Under the pieces are notes generated by a model that searched no databases, was not told the DNA's origin, and saw nothing but the letters and a program-made list of their open reading frames with translations. From Phaseolus vulgaris (lineage: Eukaryota; Streptophyta; Magnoliopsida; Fabales; Fabaceae): DNA of 64,000 nt. This document shows, one piece after another, positions 23,119-36,550 of this stretch. The stretch is from the NCBI RefSeq assembly GCF_000499845.2, contig NC_023755.2, positions 7,198,847-7,262,846 of the forward strand, written 5' to 3'. The position numbers and the translations under genes were made by a program. Position 1 is the first letter of the stretch; every line of letters begins with the position of its first letter.

Positions 23119-25149
23119 CTTCCAAGGAAGTTTCCTTAGTCGATCCTATGAGAATACTCTCATTTTTAAGACTTCAAAACACCAAGAAGAATGCATGAAG
23201 GTATTCAATTCAAGTTCAATTTCAAAGTGATTTTGCAAGAGGCAAAGTGCTCTATATACAAATGCCTAACTATCTGGCAGTCTTTGCTACAAAATATGTG
23301 GGACGAAAACTCAAAACAAGGTTGCACAAAAGAGAAACTTGCACACCAAGGAGAGAAAAACTAGCACCTCATTTAGCCTATTTTGGCCATGTTTTTCATG
23401 ATGTGGGACTTCATGGTGCTCTCATGTGTGTTGGTCGGCCATTGACCTAGTTTGGTTGGGGTTTATGCGTCTCCAAGGCCTAAGATGGGGGCCTAATTAG
23501 GGCCCAATTGTGGCCTAAGTGTGCCTACACATTCACAGGAAAAAATCCTACTCCTATACTTAGAAATCCACTATTGTACATTTATTTACAGTTTTACAAG
23601 ACTAGGAAGAATGCATAGAATTACTAATATTCTACATTCCAAAGGAGGATACTCTTCTTGGATGGTTCTTCCTCTTCAACCCTCTCAGCCATGGACATAT
23701 TCAGAGGCCCAATGTGAACTCCTCCAGATGATCATTGACAAGGAGCATTATGTTTAGGCTTGTGGTGTAGCATTCACGAGTCCTTACATGGATTGTTACT
23801 ATGTCACCTTTGTTAATAGAATATGATTGATCGTGGTTATTTTCAATCAAATAAAAGAGTGAGTATGAACCTTCTAAACAATGTCTTGGATCATCTGATG
23901 CTTGACTTATACCTTTTACTGCATCAAAAGTCAACATAACTAAAGTATAGATTAGGTTAGTCAACACAAGTCATCTCCCAACAAATTCAATTACAATAGG
24001 AGTTAAACATGACTCATACATTGTTTGCAGAAAATATTAATTAGAAAGAGCAATATATAAAAAGGGTGTTGTTATTGTTCAACAATTAAAAAGAATAAGA
24101 ATAAAATGAATAAGAAAGCAGATTGATTCTCGAGTTCATTCCTCATTGAATTCTTCATCAATTGTCATATGATTATCAACCATTCAATTTCCAAACACAA
24201 TTGAATTTTACCAAACAAGCGTCAATCAAATTAAATAGAATCTAATTAATTAAAGAATCATCCACCAATTCATTGAATACCTCACCCGTCTGGAAGCGTC
24301 TAATCGCGAGAATTTTAGTCTTTTACCTCTTGAACTAAACAAATAAGAGATTTTTCATAATAAAGCAAACTAAATAAGATTTCCAATTAAATAACATAAT
24401 TGAATTATCAATCAGCGTTAAAAAACAATTCCAATAAAAAAAATTATAATTGAATAAGACCAAGCAGTTTAGCATAGTCTGTTACACAAATTGAAGAACA
24501 AAACTATATTGCACAAACTATCAAAACTCAATGGGAAATCACACGAGAATCAACCCAAAAAAGTTTAGTCTTCCATACAGAGGTAAAACGAAAAGAATTA
24601 CAAAGAAGAAAAAAGCATAAAAGATAGAAAAATAGTTCTACTATGTTAGAATGCCTTCAATACGTAGTGTAAGATGATGATCTTCCTCCTCAGGGTTTGT
24701 ATTCATTTATATATTTCTTTTCCATGCAAATTTTGGATTCAAATTCTATTTTAGATATTGTTTCCAATATTCTTTTTCTCAGATTTTGTAGATTATATTT
24801 ATGAGATTTTGTAAATTTTATTTATGAGATTTTGTAAATTTTATTATCTAATTATTTTTCTTAGATTTTGTTTCCAATTTTGCAGATTATGTGGATTTGT
24901 TTCCACTTATATTTTAGATATTTTTTTCCAACTTTATTTTAATTAAGTGAATTGGACTTTGAAATCACATGCACATCAGTGCAACAGACTCTTCACATCC
25001 TTTGCATCAAGCCAACAAACGCTTCCATAAGACCATCTATTACAATAAGAATTAGACGGTTTGTTGTATTAAAAATCCAAGATTAGAAATAACTACAGTT
25101 AAAGCCCAAATAAGCCCAATTACATAAATTATAATTAAAATAATAGATT
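23119..25149. other. Intergenic sequence without a recognised gene
   Basis: AT-rich, with a GC-richer patch around 23450-23520 (GGGCCTAATTAGGGCCCAA) and short tandem repeats of a TTATGAGATTTTGTAAATT-type unit at about 24780-24845. Open frames of 60-90 codons (23247, 23521 and the minus strand at 23701) show no family motif. The right part may be the LTR or flank of the Gypsy relic that follows. Confidence 0.5.
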
Positions 25150-26000
25150 TATTCACAGTTATAGTTCAAGAAGGCTAAGAATAAATGTTCTAAGTGTGGG
25201 TAAAATGTGCTCATCAATGATCGCACCGAGGACATTCGAGAAAGGTCTACCGAGTAGTATGTTATAGGAAGTATTGACATTAACTATGAGGTAACCAACT
25301 TTGATGGTGCAATGATAGTTGTTTCCTTCCTAGAACTTGATATAAACATCAATATAGTTATGCGTGTCAACTCTCTCCCTCTAGAAAAACCAATTATCTA
25401 GTCATCATAGGGCTATATGGTGTTTTTCAACAACTTTAAGAACTTAAATATCTTCTAGTATAAGATGTCGGTTGAACTCCCTTAGTCAACCTAAGTTTTC
25501 ATCACTATGAAATTTGAATCATTGAAGGTGATGAGATGCATCTCTCAACTTGGAGTTGATATCAAGGCATTCATCGGTTGCACCAAGAGTAAGTGTTACC
25601 ATCAAGCTAAGATTAGTGTTCCACTTTCTACAAAGCCTCCTACATCATGTTGATATCTCCCTTGAGGAGTTGATCTCATTTTTACTATGATGTTCTTCCT
25701 CTCTTGGAGGCGGGTGTTATCAATGCTTATCACAATGCTGGTTGTTTTTCTTCCTTATAACTTGATCATTTCATTCATTATCTCTTGGGATGAATCTTTG
25801 TAGGTTGTCTATTTGTATCGACTCATTTATCTTGTCCTTTAAGGTTTGACATTATTCCTTCGTGTGGCCATGGTTGTAATGATATGGACAATGTTGACTT
25901 GTATTTGCATTTGGTGATGGTGAGACTTTCCTAAGTGTAGGAGTTAACTCAATCATGAGAGCCTCCTAAAGAAGATGAAGATTATAGTCCACAAGCTTAA
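25150..26000 (-). pseudogene. Ty3/Gypsy gag-protease relic
   Basis: Translating the minus strand by eye gives broken but ordered Gypsy sequence. Near 25850-25900 is a zinc-knuckle-like HYNHGHTKE block. Further left is the retropepsin region, with a VD-x-GSSTDIL stretch where the active site should be, interrupted by a stop. Then come a GFSRERVD-like stretch and an YNILLGRP stretch ending near 25220. Multiple stops exclude function. No LTR ends were identified. Confidence 0.65.
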
Positions 26001-26645
26001 AAGTAGCTTTCAATCTGTACAATCTACTAGAGTTATTTTTGTTATGTTATTGTAACAAACTGAGTTATAAAGTCTGATGTTTGGATGATTGAGCCAAACA
26101 ATAAGTTTTACTTTGTCTAAGTACTCTAAACTGAAATGGTTTATTTTATGCTATGATACTTCTTATGTTATGATAAGATGTATTGTATTTATAACAAAAA
26201 GCCAAAGGACTATATCAGATATAATCTGACTCATGAGAATACAATACTTTATCTAACAGTTTGACCCATCAAACATAGCCTTAAATTTATGCATGTTATA
26301 AGTTTGCATGACGCTAAAAAGGTTTGAGAAAACTTGATTTATTGAACATATTTTATTAAAAATATCATGTTTCAACTCTAACTGTTTAAGCACCATAAAA
26401 AAGGAAGAGATTGTTAAGAAAAAATCCAACACCCTATGATTTTGACTAAGTGTTAAAAACACCCAAGTTCAAACATGATCATGCATAGTCTGGAAAATGA
26501 TTGGTTCAACAAAATAACATTTGATATGGAGCTTATATGATCAAAAGATATGTTTATAAGATCAAATGATACGTGCAAATACCATTGTACCTTTTGAATA
26601 TACATATGTGTGCTTGAATACTATTTGGATGCAGGAAATGTCCAC

Positions 26646-26785
26646 TGCCTTCGTCTGCCAAAGAGATCCATTAAAGATGCAAGCTAAAGTTGCCTTCGTC
26701 ATCAACCTCCTGACATGCCTTCGTCTGCCAAAGAGATCCATTAAAGATGCAAGCTAAAGTTGCCTTCGTCATCAACCTCCTAACA
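26646..26785. repeat. Near-perfect 70-bp tandem duplication
   Basis: Unit 26646-26715 (starting TGCCTTCGTCTGCCAAAG) is repeated at 26716-26785 with one visible mismatch (CTGACA versus CTAACA). Such low divergence implies a recent event. The 63-codon frame across it is a by-product. Confidence 0.95.
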
Positions 26786-26817
26786 TAAGAACATTTCAAC
26801 TCTGATCCAACTCTCTA

Positions 26818-29800
26818 CTTTGTACAATATGCACTTTAAACATGAATTGGTGAAAAGGTTGTGCTACCTAGGAAGATAAACATTGTCAATTATTAAGGAC
26901 GTTGTGTAAGGACAAAATGCATTAAATACACCATGTATTTTGAAGCTCGACAGACAAAGAGAAATCATAAAAAGAACTGAAACTACTCAACGGATATAAA
27001 CGGTCTCTCAACGAATATCTTCTTCTAGCACCTATATAAAGTCTACCATTAAAAAGAACAAAGAAAGGGTGGAGGAGATACCATGCCAAATTTCTACTAA
27101 GATAAAACAAAAAATCCTCAAAGCTTCAAAAGAATGATCCTAGAGGCAAAAGCACGAAAATTGTTATCATTATGGATTAAAAGAGATTATAAGAACACTA
27201 AATTTTTTCCTTCAAACATCTAGGAGAGAGAGTGCTTACCTATTGTACAGATTGAAAGCCGCAACCCCTTCCTTGAGTCAAAGAACATATGAACTAGGAG
27301 AGAAAACATAAATCTTGTATTCATCATCAGACACAATCCTCTCTGGTGATCAGAATCAATGATTTGTTGATCATTGAAACACCCAAGTTTCACAGATATT
27401 ACTCAAGGGAATAACCATGAATGTCTAGGTATCCAAAGAATACTCGTTGAGCAAGGAATGACTTGGGAGGAATGCTCGTTGAGTGAAGAGTGACTTATGA
27501 AAGAATACCCATAAACTTAGAAGTGGCTTAGGAAAGAATACTCAATGGATTAGCTAGGAGTGGCCACGAGCCTAAAGAATACTCTAGTGTACTTCGCATC
27601 ATTAGTCTGCCTAGTTGAACTTGGTTTGTTGGTCAAGAATTGGTTATAGTTTGTTGGAACAGATGAACCATTATAAATTACTTTGAATATTTTCTCTCTT
27701 TCTTATCTCCTTTATATTGCATGTTATCACTATTTGTACTAACCCAAAAAGAAAAATTAATGTATGAATACATATTAAATGTTTGACCATTTAAAACTAG
27801 GTCTTTGATTTGCATCTGTATTAATTAGCCAGACGCATGAACTATGATTTGATCACTTGGCAAAGCAAACACATAAATGTGATAATCAAATGATTCAGTT
27901 GAGTTAAAAAATCTACATTTGATATTAATGTTTATAAAAAAATAGTTGAGGATAAAACAAACTTTCAAAGATATATATGTATATCTGACCATATTTGTTA
28001 TGAGATGTTAAGAATACACCTTTTGTCTTTTATCAGACAAAACTTGTTGAAAAACATTTATGAAAATATTTATCCTTTCAACTTTTAAAAAAAATAGCTT
28101 ATGTTAGATGTGCATAAAGTGTAATATCAGATGCTAGAATTACAATTTGATCAGAGATATTACAAACATTATACAAAAATGGTACATTTTGATTGTTTGA
28201 TAAACTAAAACATCATATGAATACCATCTTTTAGATGATATTTGAAAAAATATTTTAAATTTAGTAAAATCACAATTGAACTCTCTCTTCTTTTGATTTC
28301 CCTATTTTTCACATAATTTAACCCTCCATTATTGTGTTTTAACTTGTTTTCACATCGATCAATTATAATATTTTCCAACTTGGTGGAAAGGCGGTTTCTT
28401 GATTCCATCAATGAAAGGACATTGAAAATCCATCTTATTTTCAATGAAGTATGGGCAAAGGTATGGTCAATAAACTCATTCCTTTAGTTGTAGTCGACCC
28501 TCATTCTTTAAATATATTGAGGTTTGGAGGGTTAAGCTAGTCGTGAGCAACTAGGCCTCTTAGGTTCTTGGTCTTGGTATTTAGCATCGACAGGGTGAGA
28601 AGTGTTTTTCCTTTCTTCCAACTTCTTCCTTATCTTTGCATTTTCCAACCTCAAATGTGTTCATCTCCTATACACTTCACATTCTCAAGTTTGGCTAACA
28701 TTGTTGCCTTCTTCACATGATTTTCTTGCGTATCAGGTAATTGTTTTCTCTATCTATCTGTTGATCATATTTCTCAATAATACTATGTGGTCTAGGAAAC
28801 TTCGACTTAACTCTGGTGAATTCCAAATATTTTTACAAGGACTGGAACAACCTCACAAACCAAAGTTTGTCTATTGTGCTATACTCTTAGATATTTTTTT
28901 TCCAAAACCTTCCAGAAGTTTTCCAACACCTGTCCAAAAAGTAAATGTGTCTAAAAAGCACTTTAATTAGTTAAAATTTTGATATAATAATAAATATATA
29001 ATTAATAAATAGTATAGACCTTAGATTTAGATTGACTATAATTATAAACTTTGGATGGATTTTAATTTGAATGAGTTATTTAAGTGTCCTAATTACATTA
29101 TCAATGTGATTAGTACTCTAAATATGTAATATCATTTACTAATTGTAGTTATCTTAACAAGAAATGCTAATCCTTTTAGTAAATGCATCAATCTAAGAAT
29201 TATGAATATATATTTACTTTCTCTTCCATTTTTTTTTCATACCTTACTACATGTGTCTCTTTATTTTATTTGTTTTCTATCTTCCGTTTGATTCTATATT
29301 TATAAGAAAACATTTTATTAAGTTAGGTATCTGAAAGTTATAACCCCCAATATGTTTTTTTAATAAAAAATATTGCGTAGATACTAGTAACTTGTTTTTG
29401 GTTACAAGATTTTATTGAGTTTTTTTTTTTATCAATCTGAACAATAAAATTAGAAAATATTATAAGAATATTGATTGATTCTTCAAAACTCTAAAATAAA
29501 ATTATTTTTATAAAAGTAGATTTCTTTAAGATTAAGTCCCTTTTCTAAGGCTGGATATTATCTTCTTCTAATTGAGTTACATCCTTCTATCCAATAAATA
29601 ATAAATAAATTGTGCATATCTTAAAAATTTCACATATTTAAATTGTATATTATTTAATGAATATTTGTATGCACAAATTCTTGTTAGATGTCTAATCTCA
29701 TCATTACTTTTATTAGAAAATAATTCTCTACTTACATATTGATTTTGATTATAATTTACTGAAGTCACATTTAAAATTTACTGAATTTTTAAGGTTTTGT

Positions 29801-30490
29801 GATCCATTTTGAATAAAATCATCTCACTCATTCGTAGAAAAGATGAACTAAAATATGAGTTTGACATTAATAAAAACATAGGATTTGTTAAGAAAGGGTT
29901 GAGGACCCCATTTCACCATATGTTGTTGAATTTGATGTGTAATGGTTTGAACATGATTAGTTTCAAGAATTTGAAAGATGGTTATGATCTCATTCTATTA
30001 AAACATAATAACATTTAGAACCTTCCAAATAAGTCAATAAATCATACCAAAACCAAAAATTTACTATGAGAAAATCTCAAATAAAAATTATTATTTTTTT
30101 AAATAATTAATTGTTATATTAATTAAATTAAAATATTATTTAGATATAATTTAATTTAATAAATAGTTTATAAATTAATATTTAATTAGGTACCAAGGTA
30201 TTTAGTTACCAACTTTAGAATCTAAATAATTGGTAGTTAAAATTATGGTAGCTAATTAGATATCAATTTAAAAACTATTTATCAGTAATAGAAATTAATT
30301 ATTTTTTTAGTTTTTAAAATAGTATTTAATTTAGTTAATATAACAACTAATTATTAATTTTTTTCTAAAATTAATTTTTATTTAATGATTTTTTTAGTAG
30401 TCCCAACTTATAAAATTTAACACAACCAATTAACATCAATGTCAAACTAATTAACATTAAACTAAGTTTTGGAGTGGCAGAGGTTCAACA
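26818..30490. repeat. Duplicated segment, copy B (empty site for the Copia element)
   Basis: The same series of blocks as 17570-23118, same orientation. At about 27870-27890 it runs straight through the position where copy A carries the Copia element: AAATGTGATAATCAAATG here, against AAATATG then the element then ATATGACAATCAAGTG in copy A. Copy B carries its own extra insertion, an inverted-repeat element at about 30063-30401. Reading frames are not conserved between copies (28602-28970 versus 21853-22080), so neither encodes a maintained protein. Confidence 0.8.
30063..30401. mobile_element. Long-inverted-repeat MITE inserted in copy B
   Basis: The first 110 bp or so (ACTATGAGAAAATC...) and the reverse complement of the last 110 bp (ACTACTAAAAAAATC...) align along much of their length, including an AATTGTTATATTAA-type block. 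The arms are long, AT-rich and imperfect, and could fold into a hairpin. The block is absent at the matching place in copy A (23060). The internal TTAGTTACCAA and CTAATTAGATATCAA motifs resemble those at 40.1-40.4 kb, so it may be a CACTA-related element. No clear target duplication was seen. Confidence 0.55.
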
Positions 30491-32600
30491 TTCTTCATAT
30501 TGAGTTAGTTTACCCATAATTTGTTAAGGTATAAATTAAACTCTCTTTGTTAGCTCCACCAATGCAACAGCAAAAATCAATATCAATGTGCAACATTACA
30601 CAGAATTGTGATCAATATTAGCTTCACCAATTCTTAAACATTTATTTTTACAACTCATGTAAAATTCAATAACCTCAATCAATCAGCATGAATGGGATAA
30701 AAAAAAACTTTTATTGGAACTTAAGAGCACAAACATCAACAGGCCTGCTGTTTTTGTTTTGTTGGTTTATCCTCATTAAGCATTAGAATTGTAATTGATG
30801 TTCTCATATTTTGATGAAAAATGTCTAAATATTGAATGGATTTTACTTTTTGAAGGGTTGACAGCACCAACATTAAAGACACTGAGTGTAACCACTTCAT
30901 CCCAGAATTGGTGAAGGAATTTATTCTCCTTGTGTTTGTCAGTATCCACAACTTCAAACTTAACACAATTGTCCTTGTCACCCATGTGACTGTAAAGAAA
31001 AGATTCTTCATCTCCCCATAACCATAACAATTTTTTAACTTGTACTATTTATGGCTAAACAGTTGCATTCAATAAAATGAAAACCAAACTAGGAGATATC
31101 ATTAACTTGGTCTCTTCCTTTCTTTTCTTTTAACATGTAAAATTTGAACACAATCAGGAGTTTACAACAACTCTGTTCTGTTTAACTTACTCATCCAGAT
31201 TTTCTTCACTCTTCTCAAATTTTTTACTTCTTATATAATGCTACAAGAATAGTGTTTCTTACACCAAATTTATCTTCTAAATATGCTAACATAGATTCAT
31301 TTGAATCCTTCAATAAAAAGTATAATGGCATCCAAAGGATATTGTTCTAACATATTCTAATGTATATTTTATGAGGGCTTTGATTGTACAACTATAGTTT
31401 TCCATAAACTAATTATAATTCACTTTAGAAAAGATCTACTATATGAAAATCTATGGTTGAATAACTATTAGGTGAATTGAATTATAAGAAATAGAAGCAA
31501 TACCTGTTGAGGTAAGTGAAATGGTGGTAGTTGGCATTCCATCTTTGATTTCATTATAGACTGTGAAGAACCAATTTAGGAGGCACATGCTTCACAAAAT
31601 GCAGTGAGCAAAGGGACCCTTATGTTTGTTTCTATTATAAAAGGTTATTTACAGCTGGAAATGTCACTATTATACTAAAATTTCATGTCAACACTCTTAC
31701 CCTGGTGGTTAGGTTATTTATTTCCTACCATTATCACTTTAAAGACTTTACCTAAGTTATTCAGTGATGAAATTTAAAGAGTATTTAAGCTGTTTTAACC
31801 AGGATATCTTTCCAATGAAAACAAAATGATGTCAGATTCATTCATTATCAGTGTGATTTGAGAAAATGTTTTATACTTTGATTATTTATTTTTACTATAA
31901 TTACAAAAACATTTTACTTTCACTAATAATGAAAGGTAAATCTTATTTTGTATATGAAAGAATGAAAATAAATGAAAGCCAAATCTTTATAGACAGAAAA
32001 AAATGAAAAAGAAAATTATAATTAAAAAATCAAACAATAAATGAAAATAGAAACCTATTCTCAAAGTAAACAGACACTAGTAGCTCTTAACCTTTTCATA
32101 AAGTCCTTGGCAAATAGTGATTATAATAGAGGAACTGTGCCACCCTTGTCAGAAAAATGACACATTGTAAGAAAGTGTTCAGAAATGGGGTATTGTGTCT
32201 GATCACCAACTATTCTAACCTCACAAGCTAGTTGATAGGAAGTTTCCATTCAACAGTTGACCAAGTATTCTGAATTGCAGACAAGAGTTCTATATTCTCC
32301 ACTGGATAATGCTATTTTTTTAATTTCATTAACTATGCCAGAACTTTGGAAGTTTACCACTCTCAAGATAAGGACTTCTCCAGCTGTAATTACAAGAACA
32401 TGAGACATTATTGTTCCTATCATATATAGTACAAACGACAAAGGCATAGGAAATGTACTAGTAATGTTATTGCTCGTTTGTGAGTGTTTTTTTTACCATT
32501 CTCACTTTCCTAACACACCCTAAATCTCAACTCCATGTTCAAGACAAATTAAAATGAAAAATTAAAAAAAAAAGTGTCTATAATCCGTGATTGTTTACAA
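30491..32600. other. Intergenic sequence, possible small unidentified minus-strand gene fragment
   Basis: At 30736-31030 two minus-strand frames stay open at once. One reads through MGDKDNCVKFEVVDTD and HQFWDEVVTL and looks protein-like, but I do not recognise a family. An acceptor-like TTTACAG precedes it at about 30990. A possible upstream exon ends at a GTATTG donor near 31503, but the phases do not join cleanly. The remainder (31600-32600) is AT-rich with nothing recognisable apart from the likely 3' UTR of the kinase gene at its right end. Confidence 0.25.
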
Positions 32601-32858
32601 GGGTAGTTTTGAGAAAGACATAATGAGACAAGAAACATGATATATAAAAAACAAAAAGATCTTCAAACTTATCATTGAACACAAGCCCTCATATTTACAG
32701 AACAGCACATAGCAACTCCCTAGTCATGTAGGATTACATCCAACACAAAAAAATCACTCAAAAAAGTATGAAAATAAGTTGCAAAATTTACATGAGATAC
32801 ATATCTAAGCAATCAAAATAATTTTTTGATTAAAGCACAAATCACCATCTGTTGATAT

Positions 32859-35800
32859 TCACAAGCTTTCATCATATATTGCAGCGAAATTTGTAGTTGT
32901 GGCAGATGACATGGTAGTGTCATGGTTGTCTGAAGAAGAGGTTGTATTGTACATAGATGAATTCTTCACATCACTACTACTTTCTTCGTGCGTTCTTACT
33001 TTGAGGTCCATAAAATCAGAAATTAAGGCAGGTTTTGTTATCTTACTGTCATCAACATTCATTTTTCCAGTGAGCATCTTGACCACAGAAGACATGGATG
33101 GCCGGAGCTTTGGCGATTCCTGAGTGCAAAGAAGACCAATCTTCATAAACTCACAAGCCTGCTCGGCGTCGAATTCGTCCAGTGATGTATCTACCAGTCC
33201 AACCAATTCCTTTCTCTCATAAAGTTCCCAAGTCTGTAAGATCAGAAGCTAAAATAAAAAATCCAGAAATCTCATATGATGCTTTAGAATATGATCACAC
33301 TTATGCAATGAAATGCCAATGCATAGAAAAAATGTAAAGCTGCAATTCCAGTGTACGAATTAGTCATAACAAAGACTTTCTTCTGAAGAAAAGGAGAACA
33401 GACATGGCCCTTTAACATTCTGAAAGAAACTGGAAGAAAACACATTCAGTTACGTTAAATCTACAATATTATTCTTCCGTGGATGCTGATATATTAGTCT
33501 GAAATCAATATCAAAGGGGAGGATATACTATGAACTTCAAAGAACTTAGATAGATAGCCCAGTATTTTGAGCTGAGAGACCCTGCACTTTCCTTCACTCT
33601 TAACTGCTTTTTTCCCTTACCCCTCTATCTTCTCCCTCTCCTTTTTATATCCATAAAGGTAATACTTTCCCTACCACTTCCCCTTGATTACCTCACTGGC
33701 AATCTATTACATTAATAATTCCCTCCTTGGGATCCCAACTTGCCTCCATTTCTCCTCTTTCAGTTTATTATATTAACATGCCCTCACTGAGGCCTGGATT
33801 CTCTGTGCTCCTACATAACATGTGGCTTCGTAACATATTTTTATGAGAATCACCAATGCATATGCCTAGCACAATTAGAGCTAGATGACCATAATGCTGA
33901 TATCTTTTCAATTGTTACTTTGTGCATTCAGAAAAAAAATAAATTACAAATAGTTTGTTTGTATATCCTTTAACATATGAATATGTTTCTGTATTTTGCT
34001 AGCAGTTCAAACCAAATAAGGAGGTAAACTTCACTGAAGATGAGCACAAACGGTTAAACATTGGGGGCATCAGGTAAGTAAATTACTAAATGAATATGGT
34101 TAACTAAGATTTTGTTAGAATAGATGAAGTCAATAAACAAACTGGTTGGACAAAATTGATTATAGTAAAAGGCATGTCAATTCAATTAGAAGAATGAAAC
34201 ATGCATACCCTCTCTAGAAGAAATTGTTCTTCTATTGGTAATCGCGAGTTTGTGTTAGATCTTCCACTGACTATCTCCACAAGGAGGACACCAAAGCTGT
34301 AAACATCTGCTTTCCTTGTTAGCTTCCCTCCTATTGCATACTCGGGTGCCAAATAACCTCTGAAATAAATCATGCATCAGCAAATTTCTGACATAAAATA
34401 ATAGTTTAGAATTTTTACATGCTTGTTATATGTAAACAGCCAAAGAGAAGCACTCTTCCATCTTAAGAAGTGTAAGGTATGAAAAAAAAAATAGTCATAT
34501 ATAATAATATCCCAAAGCAAATACAAAAATGATTCCAGAAACACAAACTGCTCAGCTTAGCATCACTGTCAATTATCTCAGGTATTTTGCTTAAATAGAT
34601 AAATTTGGAAGCGGCCATATTATGTGTGCAGTGTAGTTTTGAAAAAATAAATTCTAATCGAGGTGCAGTCTCAATTTTGTCATCACTAAAACAGTGATAA
34701 TTGGTGCTACGAGAAAATATGAATATAAATCCAATGTCATCATCAGTTGACATTAAAATGGATTGTTACTGTTGATATCTCATATTGACTAAAGATTTGG
34801 CTAATGTAATCCTCATAATGTTTGCCAATCCTCGCCTTATAAATAATTTTTGTAAGGATGAATTAGACCCTAAACTCAAATTGTAAAGATATTAGAGTTT
34901 GTTCGAAATCAATTATTAGGCGACTCATATTTTTGTCTTCGCTCTGAATGTCTATCCCTAGGCATGAGGGGTGTTGCTTATTATCTACATCTAGTTTACC
35001 CTCCAAATGTTCAGTCCTAGATTTAGGAGTATGTTGACGGTTGAGATAACAAGTCTTCAAATTTGGAATTGGGAAGGCTGCTTTTCAGTTTCAAGGGAAA
35101 AGAAAAAACAGAATAAAAATCTTCCAATTTTTTCAGTGATTGTAATTTACATACAACACTTACATTGTTCCTGCTACTCGAGTGCTGACATGAGTCATAT
35201 TTGCTGGAATAAGCTTTGCAAGACCAAAATCTGAAATTTTGGGTGTAAGATCTTTGTCAAGGAGGATGTTGCTTGCTTTTATATCCCTGTGAACAATATG
35301 AGGCCTTACTTCTTCATGAAGGTAAGCCAGTCCACGAGCAATCCCAATACTTATTTTACATCTTGTTCGCCAATCAAAGAAGATCCTACTATGACTTCCA
35401 CCTATAAATAAAGAGAGAAAAAAATCATTGAAAAAGAATTAGAGCAAGGTTGAGAGAGTCTAAGACTATTTGATAAATTTGTCATAGATGTATAATATGA
35501 AACATTTTCACTTAAGTCTATGTAAGGAGGGGCATGTTAGAGATAGAATATATAACTATTTATATGTCTTCACCTACTAACATCTTAAGGTTAAGGGATA
35601 GTTGGTTAGTGACAAAAACAAATCCATGTTTAAATCTTTCTTCTCAACTTCTGCCAGAAAGCTTTAGCAAAAGGGTTTCTCCAACAATATTCCAAAAGAA
35701 TGGATTCTGAGAAATGAGACCACTTTCTACGTTTATTGCTATAAGCATCAACAGTGAAGAAGAGAAATTTACCCAAACCAAAAAGAAATCTAGAAAAGAA

Positions 35801-36548
35801 AAATAATTTACCTAGAAGAGTTTGCGACAGGCTGTTATTCTCAAGGTAATTGTAGACTAATATTCTTTTATTTTTATCCACACTACAACCATATAACTTG
35901 ACCAAATTTTCATGCTCTATCTCTGAGATCACATTAATCTCTGTCAAGAACTCCTTCACTCCTTGTCTTGAATCAGCTGCAAGAACTTTTATTGCAGCAA
36001 CTTTTCCATCTTTAAGTCGTCCCTGATCATCCACCATAATATGTTAATGTTTCATTATTAGTTTTGTCCTCCACAAGAAGAAGGAAAAGACAACAATCAG
36101 AAAAATAGCTGAGATGATGAATGCAGCGTGGTCTAGTTTACCTTGTAGACAGAACCAAAACCACCCTCTCCGATTTTGTTGGCTTGACTGAAATCTTCAG
36201 TGGCATTTCTTAATTCTTTGTGGGAGTAGAGCTTAACATTATCAATGCCTGAAATATTTATAAAAAATCAGCTAACATCTAAGATTCAATTCAGAACCTC
36301 ATATTCAATTAAAATCTAATATCATAAGTAGACTTTTATGAAAGTATTATATAACAGATAACATATATCTCAATTCAAGAACACAACCATAACACTGGAA
36401 AAAAATCAAATTTAAGAAACAACACAATGCCTTCTTTGTAAAACCTACTTTAATTGGTATAATATGCAATCAAGTTACCTTCATCAATCTCTGGATCTTT
36501 TCTCGCTGAAGAATATGACTTACTGAATAATAAAGGGAAACAAGTCAT
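32859..36548 (-). CDS. CRPK1: Receptor-like cytoplasmic kinase, CRPK1 (cold-responsive protein kinase 1) type
   Basis: Predicted 383-aa serine/threonine kinase without signal peptide or membrane span. Exons on the minus strand: 36548-36479, 36248-36142, 36022-35812, 35401-35164, 34359-34209, 33233-32859; all introns are GT..AG and the phases close. Kinase features: glycine loop IGEGGFGSV (about 49-57), catalytic lysine in AAIKV (71), RD-type catalytic loop HRDIKASN (167-174), DFG (187-189), activation segment VSTRVAGT then GYLAPEYA, and the [15 protein letters not shown] block. It ends in a Ser/Thr-rich tail after SDFMDLKVR. Residues and layout match Arabidopsis CRPK1 (At1g16670), a plasma-membrane-associated kinase that phosphorylates 14-3-3 proteins and dampens freezing tolerance. 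The N-terminus starts MTCF, with no glycine at position 2, so myristoylation is not expected. All catalytic residues are present. Orthology rather than paralogy is inferred. Confidence 0.93.
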
Positions 36549-36550
36549 AG

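Noticed and set aside
21853..28970. Related plus-strand frames at 21853-22080 and 28602-28970
   Set aside because: They lie in the duplicated segment, but the reading frame is not maintained between copies, so they are not coding.
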